DNA of 64,000 nucleotides, taken from Parerythrobacter lutipelagi. GTDB taxonomy: Bacteria; Pseudomonadota; Alphaproteobacteria; Sphingomonadales; Sphingomonadaceae. Positions 1 to 8,805 of the stretch are shown here, piece by piece; within the stretch, counting starts at the first letter, position 1, and the number at the start of each line of letters is the position of its first letter. The DNA lies in NCBI RefSeq assembly GCF_005434975.1, contig NZ_SKCJ01000001.1:1188001-1252000 (forward strand). The letters are read 5' to 3'. Both the position numbers and the translations under genes were made by a program. The notes under the pieces are model-generated. The model did no database searches. It worked only from the letters and a program-made list of their open reading frames with translations, and had not been told where the DNA came from.

Positions 1-2
1 TC

Positions 3-395
3 GACCTGGCCGACGGATCGGCGGCTTTGGTGGGAAATTTTGAGCCGGACGTGCACCGCGCGCTGCTGCATCTTGCGGTGAGCGAAGACAGCGGCACGAC
101 CTATGGCAAGCTGTACCGGCTGGCTTTGGAAGGGCAGTACAGCGAATTCGTCTGGCGATCGCCGCAATATCCACATGCGCTCGTCGACGGGGGTGAGCTC
201 TTGCTCGCCTTCGCTTATGGCAAGCGCGATATCGCGGTCTGCTCGGCACCGGCAGACGCCGGGAAGCTCGATCAGCAGGCGGGAATTTCTCTCGTCCCGC
301 GTTTGTTCAAAGGCCTGTGCAACAGGAACATGCCCCGCTATCTGCGGCTCGCAGCGGGACACGCCGGTTGCCGCGAACATTTCGTCTGGGGCTGA
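3..395 (+). CDS. C-terminal part of an unrecognised protein (cut by the window edge)
   Basis: The reading frame is already open at the first bases and ends at a TGA just before asnB, so only about 130 C-terminal residues are visible. A TTG at 27 could serve as a start, but nothing favours it over a start outside the window. I recognise no motif; the segment is soluble, mixed alpha/beta in character and ends in the residues HFVWG. The gap to the next start is only 8 bases, so it is probably co-transcribed with the polysaccharide genes that follow and may act in the same pathway. That role is inferred from position only. Confidence 0.6.
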   Translation, partial: DLADGSAALVGNFEPDVHRALLHLAVSEDSGTTYGKLYRLALEGQYSEFVWRSPQYPHALVDGGELLLAFAYGKRDIAVCSAPADAGKLDQQAGISLVPRLFKGLCNRNMPRYLRLAAGHAGCREHFVWG

Positions 396-403
396 ACTAA
401 ATC

Positions 404-2356
404 ATGTGCGGATTGGCAGGTTTTCTCGGCTTCGGAGCGACGGACGGCGACCCTCGCTCAGCGCTAGAGACGATGTCTCGGGCGATCATGCATCGCGGTC
501 CGGACGCCGAAGGTTTCTGGCTCGATGCAGAGGCTCAGGTCGCGCTCGGCCATCTGCGCCTGTCGATCATCGATCTCACGCCGGCCGGGTCGCAGCCGAT
601 GCATTCGCAGGATGGCCGCTGGACGATGGCGTTCAACGGCGAGATCTACAATTATACTCAGCTTCGCGCCGATCTCGAGTCGCGCCACGGGGTGATCGAG
701 TGGCGCGGCCATTCGGATAGCGAAGTCCTGCTCGAAGGGTTTGCGCGTGACGGGGTCCAGGCAGTTCTGGACAAGATCGACGGCATGTTCGCCATTGCGC
801 TGTTCGACCGGCAGACGCGAAAGCTCACTTTGATCCGTGATGCTTTCGGCGAAAAACCGCTCTATTACGGCATCTGGCACGGCAGCTTGCTGTTCGCTTC
901 GGAACTGAAGGCGTTCGAAGCATTGCCTGGCTTCGCTCCGGAAATGGACCTCGATGCGCTGGGCGATTTCTTCAAATATTCCTATGTTCCCGGTCCGAAG
1001 TCGATCTGGCAGGGGATAGCCAAATTGCCGCCGGGGCAAAGCGTCTCCGTTACGCTCGACGATGTCCGTTCGGGGAAAACACCTGCGCCGTCTGCCTGGT
1101 GGGATCCGGTTGCCGATGCTTTGTCAGCGCGGGCAGATATGTTCGACGGCTCGCTCGAGGACGCGCGGCTGGCGGGAGACGCGCTGCTGCTGGAATCCAC
1201 CCGGCGGCGTATGGTGTCGGACGTGCCGCTTGGCGCTTTTCTCTCCGGCGGGGTCGACAGTTCGATGACCGTGGCGCTGATGCAGGCGGCAGCATCGGGC
1301 CCGGTGCGCACATTCTCGATCGGGATGGACGAGGACGGCTTCGACGAATCGCCTGCGGCACGGGCAGTCGCGCAGCACCTCGGGACCGATCACACCGAGC
1401 TGGTCCTCTCTCCCGCTGAAGCGCAGGACGCTATTCCGCTGATATCCGGCATCCACGACGAACCCTTTGCGGATTCGAGCCAGGTCCCGACATTCCTGGT
1501 TTCACGCATGGCCCGCGAACATGTGACGGTCGCCCTGTCGGGAGATGGCGGCGATGAGATTTTCGGCGGGTACAATCGCTATTTCACCGGACCAAAGGTT
1601 TGGAACCGGGTTTCGAAGTTTCCAACCGCTATGCGCAAAGCTATCGGCGGGACCTTGGCAGCATTGCCATCGGGGCTGGTCGAGAGCGCAGGACGGTTTA
1701 TTCCCGGCGAGCTGGCCGCAGGTCGGGCAGGAGAGAAAGTCCAGAAGCTGGCGCGGGTCATTGCGACTGAAGACGAGGCCGCTTTCCACGACCGTTTGCT
1801 CGCAACCTCCGATACCCCGCAAGACCTTCTGACGCAAGACGTCGCGCTGTCACGCCTGTCGCAGCGGCAGGACCCGCGCGCCGCGTCACTCGATTTCGCC
1901 CATCGCGCGATGCTGGTCGACACGATGAACTACATGCCGGACGATGTTCTGGTGAAGGTCGATCGGGCCGCCATGGCAGTCGCGCTGGAAACCCGCACAC
2001 CCTATCTTGAACGCGATCTCTACCGGTTTGCCTGGAGCCTGCCCGCCGAAATGCGCGCCGGGGCCGGGATCGGCAAACGATTGCTGCGGGAAATGCTTTA
2101 TGCGCGTGTCCCGCGCGAACTGGTAGACCGGCCGAAAGCTGGTTTCGCCATCCCGGTAGGCCGCTGGTTGCGCACCGGCCTGCGCGATTGGGCCGAAAGC
2201 GAATTGTCATGCGCTTCGCTCGAACGAAGCGGTCTGCTTGACGCAGCAGAAGTTCGGCAGCGCTGGGCCGAGCATCTGTCGGGCAAGCGCGACCACGAAA
2301 CCCTGTTGTGGAACGTGCTCATGTTCCAGGCCTGGCACAGCAGGCAGGCGCGCTGA
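404..2356 (+). CDS. asnB: asparagine synthase (glutamine-hydrolysing) / amidotransferase
   Basis: 650 residues with the full AsnB layout. The N-terminus MCGLAGFLG leaves Cys2 as the nucleophile of a class II glutamine amidotransferase domain (about residues 2-215). The synthase domain follows, with the ATP pyrophosphatase signature SGGVDSS at about residues 281-287 and a second conserved stretch ALSGDGGDE. The family transfers ammonia from glutamine to an adenylated carboxylate, normally aspartate. Its placement before a flippase and among uronic-acid sugar genes suggests that it may instead amidate a sugar carboxylate, as WbpS-like proteins are thought to do in O-antigen clusters. Its stop overlaps the ATG of the flippase by one base. 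Confidence 0.92.
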   Translation: MCGLAGFLGFGATDGDPRSALETMSRAIMHRGPDAEGFWLDAEAQVALGHLRLSIIDLTPAGSQPMHSQDGRWTMAFNGEIYNYTQLRADLESRHGVIEWRGHSDSEVLLEGFARDGVQAVLDKIDGMFAIALFDRQTRKLTLIRDAFGEKPLYYGIWHGSLLFASELKAFEALPGFAPEMDLDALGDFFKYSYVPGPKSIWQGIAKLPPGQSVSVTLDDVRSGKTPAPSAWWDPVADALSARADMFDGSLEDARLAGDALLLESTRRRMVSDVPLGAFLSGGVDSSMTVALMQAAASGPVRTFSIGMDEDGFDESPAARAVAQHLGTDHTELVLSPAEAQDAIPLISGIHDEPFADSSQVPTFLVSRMAREHVTVALSGDGGDEIFGGYNRYFTGPKVWNRVSKFPTAMRKAIGGTLAALPSGLVESAGRFIPGELAAGRAGEKVQKLARVIATEDEAAFHDRLLATSDTPQDLLTQDVALSRLSQRQDPRAASLDFAHRAMLVDTMNYMPDDVLVKVDRAAMAVALETRTPYLERDLYRFAWSLPAEMRAGAGIGKRLLREMLYARVPRELVDRPKAGFAIPVGRWLRTGLRDWAESELSCASLERSGLLDAAEVRQRWAEHLSGKRDHETLLWNVLMFQAWHSRQAR

Positions 2357-3672
2357 TGCTGCGCAAGCTCGTCGAACAGGCCGCGTCGGTAGCCGGGCTG
2401 AGGATTGTCGGCACCGGTCTCGGGGTTGCGGTGTCGATTGTTCTCGCCCGCGCCTTCGGGACCGAGGCATTGGGAGTATACGCCTATTGCATTGCACTGA
2501 TGATGCTGGCGAGCGTGCCGATTTCCTATGGCTGGGGAGGCATGCTGCTGCGCAGTGTCGCGAAAGAAGGTCGGCTCGATGGCCTGTCACGCGCAATGGC
2601 GCGGTACGGGACCTTCGGCGCGCTAGGGGCGGCTCTGTTGGCTGCTCTGGCCGGATACGCCGCGTTGTGGATTGGCCGGACAGATATTGCCGCCGCGATC
2701 GCGCCAGTGGGATTGGGCGCGATCGGTTTGCTGGCGACTGCTCTGCTGGCGGATCAGATCAGCGCGCTGCGAATGGCCAGCCTGCGCGGCATCGATCGCC
2801 CGGCGCTTGCGCAACTTCCGGAAATGCTGCTGCGACCGGTATTCCTGATCGGGGGGATCGGTGTCCTTTGGTTTGCGGTGCGCCCGGACGGCATTGCGCA
2901 AGTCATGCTCGGGGTGTTTGGCGCGGTCGCACTCGCCGCTGTGCTCAGTGCCCTGTTCGGGCAGTGGATCCTCTCTCGCGTAACCCAGATCCGCCCAACG
3001 CGCGAAGTCGATCGCACGACGCGGCGGGCTTGGATCACCAGCGCCGCCGCGCTTGCGGGGAGCGCCGGGCTGGTCCAGCTCAACGGCTATGTCGACCTAT
3101 TGTTGCTGGGCAGTCTCAGCAACGCGGAAGAGGTCGGGCACTACCGCGCAGCGCTGCAAATCGCGATGCTGGCCAATTTCGGCTACATCGCACTGAACAT
3201 GCTGGCAGGGCAGCGATTTTCCAACCTGCTGGCGAAGGGTGACAGGGAAGGTGCGGCAAAGACTGCGACCCATCTCTCGCGGCTCGCTCTGCTCGCGGCC
3301 ATTCCGCTCCCGATAGCCTTGCTGATCGGCGGAGGCTGGATTTTCGGGTTCCTCTTTGGAAGCGATTTCACGGCGTCCGCCCTACCCGCCCTGATAATCT
3401 CGCTCGGTTTTTGTTTCAGTGCGATGGTCGGAATGGCACACGCTCTACTCATCATGAGTCACGGCGAATTCATTGCTATGCGTATCACTGCCGTCGCCTT
3501 GTTAACGAACATACTGGCATGTTTCGTACTGATCCCGAACTACGGGCTGCTCGGAGCGGCATTATCCAACGCCATCGCCAGCGCAGTTTGGAACGCACTA
3601 CTGTGGTATTTTGCCAGGCGAGCGACGGGCATCGATACGAGCGCTATTGGCTTGAGTTTACGCCAAGCTTGA
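2356..3672 (+). CDS. Wzx-like polysaccharide flippase (MATE/MOP superfamily)
   Basis: About 438 residues, almost entirely hydrophobic, with around twelve predicted membrane helices, as in oligosaccharide flippases that move undecaprenyl-linked repeat units across the inner membrane. I chose the ATG at 2356, which overlaps the asnB stop (TGATG), over an upstream in-frame ATG at 2308 that would lie inside asnB. The N-terminal part LRKLVEQAASVAGLRIVGTG resembles the start of other Wzx proteins. Base composition drifts toward lower GC in the last third and stays low through the next gene. The exact substrate cannot be read from sequence. Confidence 0.85.
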   Translation: MLRKLVEQAASVAGLRIVGTGLGVAVSIVLARAFGTEALGVYAYCIALMMLASVPISYGWGGMLLRSVAKEGRLDGLSRAMARYGTFGALGAALLAALAGYAALWIGRTDIAAAIAPVGLGAIGLLATALLADQISALRMASLRGIDRPALAQLPEMLLRPVFLIGGIGVLWFAVRPDGIAQVMLGVFGAVALAAVLSALFGQWILSRVTQIRPTREVDRTTRRAWITSAAALAGSAGLVQLNGYVDLLLLGSLSNAEEVGHYRAALQIAMLANFGYIALNMLAGQRFSNLLAKGDREGAAKTATHLSRLALLAAIPLPIALLIGGGWIFGFLFGSDFTASALPALIISLGFCFSAMVGMAHALLIMSHGEFIAMRITAVALLTNILACFVLIPNYGLLGAALSNAIASAVWNALLWYFARRATGIDTSAIGLSLRQA

Positions 3673-3742
3673 GTTGTCTGCACAGGGCTTTAGGGCAGCG
3701 CGCAGTCCGATAAACGCAGGCGAGATCCAGGAGCCTTGTTCA

Positions 3743-4783
3743 ATGTCAGTTGAAGGAAGCGTGAAAAGGCAGACAGGCCGATTCGATTTGCTCGATATCG
3801 CGCGCTTTCTTTGTGCTGGCTGGGTCTTGGTCTATCACTATATCTATACTTACGCTCATATTGAAAATGCCGAAGTGATACCGGCTTTCCTCCTGCCGAT
3901 CTCCAAATACGGTTATATGGGTGTCGAATTCTTTTTCATCATATCAGGGTTTGTGATTGCTTTCTCTTCGAGGGGTAAGTCCCCACTACAATTTTTTGAA
4001 TCACGCTTCTTCCGCATTTGGCCAACGTTCTTGATATGCATGACAGCGACTGCGCTGATCTTGCATATAACTGGCGTTCGGGCTCTGGGATTAGTCGAGT
4101 ATCTCGCAAACGTGACGATCTTGCCATCATACCTTGGAGTGAAGCCTTACGACGGCGTCTATTGGACGTTGGCCTACGAAATATTCTTTTATGCCATTGT
4201 GTTTGCGCTAATACTCTGTCGTGTTCGGCACTTTGAAAGGGTCCTGCTCGCGGCGGGCCCGGTTCTCCTGATCCTACTATCCCTGTTTGCGCTCTCTGAG
4301 GCCTCGTATCTCGCCCTTTTCCTGATTGGGATGGGGTTTTTTAATCTCAGTCAGGGCCGAGACGTATTACTCGCCATCATCAGCGTTACTGCCATGATGG
4401 TCTTGGCAACGATCGGGGCCTACGTCCGAGCAGAAGCCCTCGGATTCGACGGGTTTGTCGGTGCGACTGTTCTCGTTGCGCTTTTCGCCATATTTGCGCT
4501 GCTTACTCTTGGCCCGCTCAGTACGGCAAAGGTTCGATACGCGCGGGATATTGGGTTGGTGACCTATCCGCTTTACCTGCTCCATTCCAAGATCGGGACG
4601 ACGCTGGCCGACAATTTCGGATCGACTGGAGCAGTTGGCGCAAAGCTGATGGCAGTGACGGTATTCATGATCTTTCTCTCATGGATTGTATCCCGTATGG
4701 ACCTGCTAATCGTTCAAGGTCCGATCAGGTCTCTTTACCGGACAAGAATGAACACGCTTCTCCCGGCCGCAGCGCAAAAATAA
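3743..4783 (+). CDS. acyltransferase family 3 membrane protein
   Basis: 346 residues with about ten hydrophobic helices. The N-terminal DLLDIARFLCAGWVLVYHY contains the family's LDxxR pattern with a conserved His, and GVEFFFIISGFVI is the typical second signature. Such enzymes O-acetylate or otherwise acylate cell-surface glycans in the inner membrane. The ATG at 3743 has the Shine-Dalgarno CCAGGAG nine bases upstream; a TTG at 3674 is possible but poorer. The gene is visibly richer in A and T than its neighbours, with many ATA, TTT and AAT codons, which suggests recent acquisition, as is common for decoration genes of surface polysaccharides. Confidence 0.85.
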   Translation: MSVEGSVKRQTGRFDLLDIARFLCAGWVLVYHYIYTYAHIENAEVIPAFLLPISKYGYMGVEFFFIISGFVIAFSSRGKSPLQFFESRFFRIWPTFLICMTATALILHITGVRALGLVEYLANVTILPSYLGVKPYDGVYWTLAYEIFFYAIVFALILCRVRHFERVLLAAGPVLLILLSLFALSEASYLALFLIGMGFFNLSQGRDVLLAIISVTAMMVLATIGAYVRAEALGFDGFVGATVLVALFAIFALLTLGPLSTAKVRYARDIGLVTYPLYLLHSKIGTTLADNFGSTGAVGAKLMAVTVFMIFLSWIVSRMDLLIVQGPIRSLYRTRMNTLLPAAAQK

Positions 4784-4803
4784 CCCAATGAAGAAAGTCT
4801 GAC

Positions 4804-5766
4804 ATGACCCACGAAGTCAGCCCCGCGGCAAGCGGCGCAGAAGTAATCCGGACGGAAATCGCCGCGCTTGAACAGATGGCGGCCGCACTCGGCGACAAGT
4901 TCGACGATGCTGCGGCGCTGCTGCGCGATTGCCAGGGGCGCGTGGTTATTTCCGGGATGGGCAAATCGGGACATATCGGCTGCAAGATCGCGGCCACGCT
5001 CGCCTCTACCGGGACACCGTCTTTCTTCGTCCATCCATCCGAAGCCAGCCATGGCGATCTCGGCATGATCACCCGGGACGATGTGTGCATAGTGATCTCC
5101 AACTCGGGCGAAACCGCTGAATTGCATGGGCTGCTCGCTTACATTGCGCGGTTCGACATCCCGATGATCGCGATGACCAAGAACGCCGACAGCACACTCG
5201 CGCGGCACAGCGAAGTGTTGCTGCAATTGCCCGATGCAGCGGAAGCGTGCAGCGTCGGCATGGCGCCGACGACCTCTACCACTTGCACGCTCGCCCTCGG
5301 CGATGCCCTGGCAGTCGCAGTCATGCGAATGCGCGGCTTCCAGAAAGAGGATTTCCACGTTTTCCATCCCGGCGGAAAGCTCGGCGCGCAATTCCTTCGC
5401 GTGCGCGACGTCATGCACAGCGGCAAGGAATTGCCGGTGGTGCGCGAGGACCAGCCGATGAGCGAAGTGCTGCTGGAAATGAGCGCCAAGGGATTTGGCG
5501 TCACCGGAGTGGTCGGTGCCGACGGCAAATTGTCAGGCATCATCACCGATGGCGATTTGCGCCGCAATATGGACGGTCTGCTCGGTCGCAACGCGATCGA
5601 CACGGCAACAAGAGCGCCCACGACCGCCGACCCGGACATGCTGCTGGAAGAAGCGACCGGCGTAATGAACGAGCGCAATATCAGCGCGCTGCCAGTGCTG
5701 GACGAGACCGGGGTGTTTGTCGGACTGGTGCATATCCACGATTGCCTGCGCGCAGGCGTCGCCTGA
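4804..5766 (+). CDS. kdsD: D-arabinose 5-phosphate isomerase (KpsF/GutQ family)
   Basis: 320 residues. The SIS sugar-isomerase domain (about residues 35-170) shows GMGKSGHIG and ISNSGET, the phosphosugar-binding signatures. Two CBS domains follow (about 205-320, with VTGVVGADGKLSGIITDGDLRR typical of the first). The enzyme turns ribulose 5-phosphate into arabinose 5-phosphate, the first committed step to KDO. kdsB and kdsA lie just downstream, which supports the assignment over GutQ-type sugar metabolism. A GAAAG Shine-Dalgarno-like stretch precedes the ATG. Confidence 0.92.
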   Translation: MTHEVSPAASGAEVIRTEIAALEQMAAALGDKFDDAAALLRDCQGRVVISGMGKSGHIGCKIAATLASTGTPSFFVHPSEASHGDLGMITRDDVCIVISNSGETAELHGLLAYIARFDIPMIAMTKNADSTLARHSEVLLQLPDAAEACSVGMAPTTSTTCTLALGDALAVAVMRMRGFQKEDFHVFHPGGKLGAQFLRVRDVMHSGKELPVVREDQPMSEVLLEMSAKGFGVTGVVGADGKLSGIITDGDLRRNMDGLLGRNAIDTATRAPTTADPDMLLEEATGVMNERNISALPVLDETGVFVGLVHIHDCLRAGVA

Positions 5767-5781
5767 GCCGAGGGCCGGATC

Positions 5782-6906
5782 ATGCGGATCTGCCTGACCG
5801 TCAACGCCGCGTGGAATATCTGGAATTTCCGCCGCCCGCTGGTCCAAGCATTGGTGGCGGACGGGCATGACGTCACCGTGCTCGCACCGCGCGACGATAC
5901 AGCCGGCAAACTCGAAGGCATCGGCGCGACATTTGTCGACCTTGCGATGGATGTGCGCGGTCTGGGATTGGCGCAGAACCTTGGCCTGGTGGGCAATTTT
6001 AGGCGGCATTTTTCTGCACTCCAGCCGGATGTCGTGCTGAGCTATACGATCAAGAACAACATCTTCGGCGCGATGGCGGCGCGCAAGCTGCACATCCCGT
6101 TCCTGCCCAATGTCACGGGGCTGGGCACGATTTTCCTCGGCTCGAAACCGATGTTTATGGCTGGCAAGGCGCTTTACCGTCACGGCATGGGCAAGCTGCC
6201 AATCATCTTCGTGCAGAACGAGGACGACCGCAACTTCCTGATCGCCAACGGGCTGCTGCGGGACGAGCAGATGCGTTTGCTGCCCGGATCGGGCATCGAC
6301 CTGACGAAATTCGCCGCTTCGCCTTTGCCGGATGAAGGCGGGAATCTGTCGTTCCTGATGATCTCGCGCCTGATCCGCGACAAAGGGACGATGGAATACC
6401 TCGAAGCCGCTCGCGCGGTGCGCCAGACTTCTCCGCATTGCCGTTTCCAGCTGCTCGGCCCGCTCGGTGCGGCGAACCGCACCGTGATTTCGGAGGCTGA
6501 ACTCCAGCCTTATCTCGATGACGGCTCCGTCGAATATCTCGGCTCGACAGACGATGTGCGCCCCTTCGTAGAGGCTGCCCACTGCGTTGTCCTGCCATCC
6601 TATCGCGAAGGCGCACCGCGTTCGCTGATCGAGGCGGCGGCGATGGGCCGTCCGGTTATCACCACCAACGTGCCGGGCTGCCGTGCCGTGGTCGATGACG
6701 GAAAGTCGGGTCTGTTGTGCGAAGTCCGCAGCGCGCTAGACCTCGCTGAAAGCTTCCGCCGATTTGCCGCGCTTTCGCCCTCCGAACGTCAGGCGATGGG
6801 CGAGGCCGGCCGCGTAAAAATGGAAGCGGAATACAACGTTGCCATCGTCATCGACCGATACCGTCAGGCCATCGCCGAGCTTGTCTCGCATCCGCACAGC
6901 GCCTAG
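5782..6906 (+). CDS. GT4-family glycosyltransferase
   Basis: 374 residues with two Rossmann-like halves. The N-terminus MRICLTVNAAWNIWNFRRPL is typical of the group of GT4 enzymes found in O-antigen and capsule loci. The C-terminal half has the donor-binding pattern SYREGAPRSLIEAAAMGRP with the EX7E motif, followed by GLLCEV. It should transfer a nucleotide sugar to a lipid-linked acceptor on the cytoplasmic face. It lies between kdsD and kdsB, 15 bases after kdsD, so it is most likely in the same operon. The sugar it transfers cannot be told from sequence. Confidence 0.85.
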   Translation: MRICLTVNAAWNIWNFRRPLVQALVADGHDVTVLAPRDDTAGKLEGIGATFVDLAMDVRGLGLAQNLGLVGNFRRHFSALQPDVVLSYTIKNNIFGAMAARKLHIPFLPNVTGLGTIFLGSKPMFMAGKALYRHGMGKLPIIFVQNEDDRNFLIANGLLRDEQMRLLPGSGIDLTKFAASPLPDEGGNLSFLMISRLIRDKGTMEYLEAARAVRQTSPHCRFQLLGPLGAANRTVISEAELQPYLDDGSVEYLGSTDDVRPFVEAAHCVVLPSYREGAPRSLIEAAAMGRPVITTNVPGCRAVVDDGKSGLLCEVRSALDLAESFRRFAALSPSERQAMGEAGRVKMEAEYNVAIVIDRYRQAIAELVSHPHSA

Positions 6907-6938
6907 CGCGCCAGAAAACCGCCAACGGAGCTTTCCAA

Positions 6939-7745
6939 ATGTCCGGCGACATCCTGATCGTAATTCCTGCCCGCTATGCCTCACAGCGCTACCCCGGCAA
7001 GCCGCTCGCTGAACTGCACGGTGCCACCGGCACGGCAAAATCGCTGATCCATCGCAGCTGGGAAGCTGCCCAACGGGTTCCGTCCGCCACACGCGTCGTG
7101 GTGGCGTCGGACAGTGACGAAATCCTGGATGCTGCGCGCGATTTCGGTGCGGAAGCGATCTTCACCTCGTCCGACTGCCGAAACGGCACTGAACGCTGCG
7201 CTGAATTGCTCGACACGCTGGACAGCGAACCGGAGATCGTTGTTAATCTGCAAGGCGATGCACCGCTGATCCCCGACTGGTTCGTCGAGGACCTCATTTC
7301 CGCAATGCGCGCCGATCCGTCAGTCGAGGTGGCGACTCCGGTCGTGCGATGCAGCCGAACCCTATATGACAAGCTCGTTGCCGACGAGAAGGTCGGTATC
7401 GTTGGCGGCACGTTCGCTGCCGTGTCGAGCGCGAGCGATGCGCATTATTTCTCCAAGCGTATCATCCCGCATTTCGACGTATCGCAGGCCGACGATACAA
7501 AGCTGCCGGTGCTGCTGCATATCGGGCTTTACGCATACCGGCCTTCGGCCTTGCGCCGCTATGTTGCGGCAGGGCCGACACAGCTTGAACAACTGGAGGG
7601 GCTCGAACAGCTCCGCTTCCTTGATCTTGGCGCGACGATCCGTGTGGTCGAGGTGCGCCAGCCGGACTGGGAAATATGGGAACTCAACAACCCGAGCGAC
7701 ATCCCGCATATAGAAGCGTCGCTGGCGCTCATGGGTCTCGACTGA
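6939..7745 (+). CDS. kdsB: 3-deoxy-manno-octulosonate cytidylyltransferase (CMP-KDO synthetase)
   Basis: 268 residues. The N-terminal IPARYASQRYPGKPLAEL is the nucleotide-binding signature of KdsB, and NLQGDAPLIP and the later HIGLYAYR region match the family. The enzyme activates KDO with CTP to CMP-KDO in the cytoplasm. It sits with kdsD and kdsA, giving three of the four classical KDO steps; the phosphatase KdsC is not in the window. A capsule-type paralogue (KpsU-like) is the alternative reading and would have the same activity. Confidence 0.92.
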   Translation: MSGDILIVIPARYASQRYPGKPLAELHGATGTAKSLIHRSWEAAQRVPSATRVVVASDSDEILDAARDFGAEAIFTSSDCRNGTERCAELLDTLDSEPEIVVNLQGDAPLIPDWFVEDLISAMRADPSVEVATPVVRCSRTLYDKLVADEKVGIVGGTFAAVSSASDAHYFSKRIIPHFDVSQADDTKLPVLLHIGLYAYRPSALRRYVAAGPTQLEQLEGLEQLRFLDLGATIRVVEVRQPDWEIWELNNPSDIPHIEASLALMGLD

Positions 7746-7804
7746 CGCGCGCTTTTGACCTAAGGGGCGCGCGAAACCTCTATCTACAGCAATTCCGGCA
7801 CCTT

Positions 7805-7820
7805 ACGCCCGCACGGGCGT
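7805..7820. repeat. inverted repeat in the kdsA leader
   Basis: ACGCCCG-CA-CGGGCGT, a perfect 7-bp inverted repeat with a 2-base spacer, 36 bases before kdsA in the 111-bp kdsB-kdsA gap. Upstream, TTGACC at 7755 and CTCTAT at 7778 have 17-bp spacing and could be a promoter, so the repeat would fall in the leader of kdsA. A DNA-binding site or an RNA hairpin are both possible. Confidence 0.35.
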
Positions 7821-7856
7821 TGGGGTTCCAGTGAGCAATCTGAAAGAATCAAGACC

Positions 7857-8711
7857 ATGCAGCTTTGCGGCAAACCTATCGGCCTCGACCAGCCCTTCTT
7901 TCTGATCGCCGGTCCTTGCGTAATCGAATCCGAAGAGATGGCGATGCGCACTTCCGAAGCGATCAAGGCGATCACCGACGAATTGGGCATCCACTTCATC
8001 TACAAGAGCAGCTTCGACAAGGCCAACCGCACCTCGGGCAAAAGCTTCCGTGGGCCAGGTCTTGAGGAAGGGCTGGAAATCCTTGCCAAGGTGAAGCGCG
8101 AAGTGGGCGTACCGGTGCTGACCGATGTGCACGAGAAAGAACAGGTTTCTGCCGTCGCCGCCGTCGTCGACGTGATGCAGACCCCTGCCTTCCTGGCTCG
8201 CCAGACCGATTTCATCAGCACGGTCGCGGCGGCCGGGATTCCGGTCAATATCAAGAAAGCGCAGTTCATGGCCCCGGGCGACATGGTCAATGTCGTCGAC
8301 AAGGCGGTTACCGCCGCGAAGGAAGCCGGTCATGACGGAGACAACATCATGGTGTGCGAGCGGGGCGCGAGCTTCGGCTATCAGAACCTCGTGTCCGACA
8401 TGCGCAGCCTTGCCATCATGCGTGAAACCGGCCGCCCGGTGGTGTTCGATGCGACGCATTCGGTCCAGCTTCCAGGCGGCCAGGGCAAGAGCTCTGGCGG
8501 ACAACGTGAATTCGTGCCGGTGCTGTCGCGCGCGGCGGTTGCGGTGGGCGTTTCAGGATTGTTCATGGAAACGCACCCCGACCCGGCGAATGCCAAATCC
8601 GACGGGCCGAATGCAGTGCCGCTCGATCGCCTCAAGGAACTGCTCACGCAGCTCAAACGCCTTGACGATGTAGCGAAGGCTCAGCCGTTTCTGGAGCATG
8701 ATTTTGGTTGA
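7857..8711 (+). CDS. kdsA: 3-deoxy-8-phosphooctulonate synthase (KDO-8-P synthase)
   Basis: 284 residues, the usual family length. [26 protein letters not shown] and the late [11 protein letters not shown] are the standard KdsA signatures of the class I aldolase-like barrel. It condenses arabinose 5-phosphate with phosphoenolpyruvate to give KDO-8-phosphate. A 111-bp gap with a promoter-like pair separates it from kdsB, so it may be transcribed on its own as well as from upstream. Product of KdsD is its substrate, which fits the shared locus. Confidence 0.95.
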   Translation: MQLCGKPIGLDQPFFLIAGPCVIESEEMAMRTSEAIKAITDELGIHFIYKSSFDKANRTSGKSFRGPGLEEGLEILAKVKREVGVPVLTDVHEKEQVSAVAAVVDVMQTPAFLARQTDFISTVAAAGIPVNIKKAQFMAPGDMVNVVDKAVTAAKEAGHDGDNIMVCERGASFGYQNLVSDMRSLAIMRETGRPVVFDATHSVQLPGGQGKSSGGQREFVPVLSRAAVAVGVSGLFMETHPDPANAKSDGPNAVPLDRLKELLTQLKRLDDVAKAQPFLEHDFG

Positions 8712-8773
8712 TCCGCCAAGGTGCTGGCCAAGCTCGGCCGGCGTGCGCTAGACAGTAGGCAAGAATGCGTAGG

Positions 8774-8792
8774 GGCCGCCGCGGGGGCGGCC
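8774..8792 (+). repeat. GC hairpin next to the ribosome-binding site of the sugar-phosphate transferase gene
   Basis: GGCCGCC, loop GCGGG, GGCGGCC form a perfect 7-bp stem that ends one base before the Shine-Dalgarno AGGGGAAG of the gene starting at 8806. There is no T-tract, so it is not a standard terminator. It may influence ribosome access or mRNA stability; that is inference. Confidence 0.4.
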
Positions 8793-8805
8793 AGGGGAAG
8801 TAACA

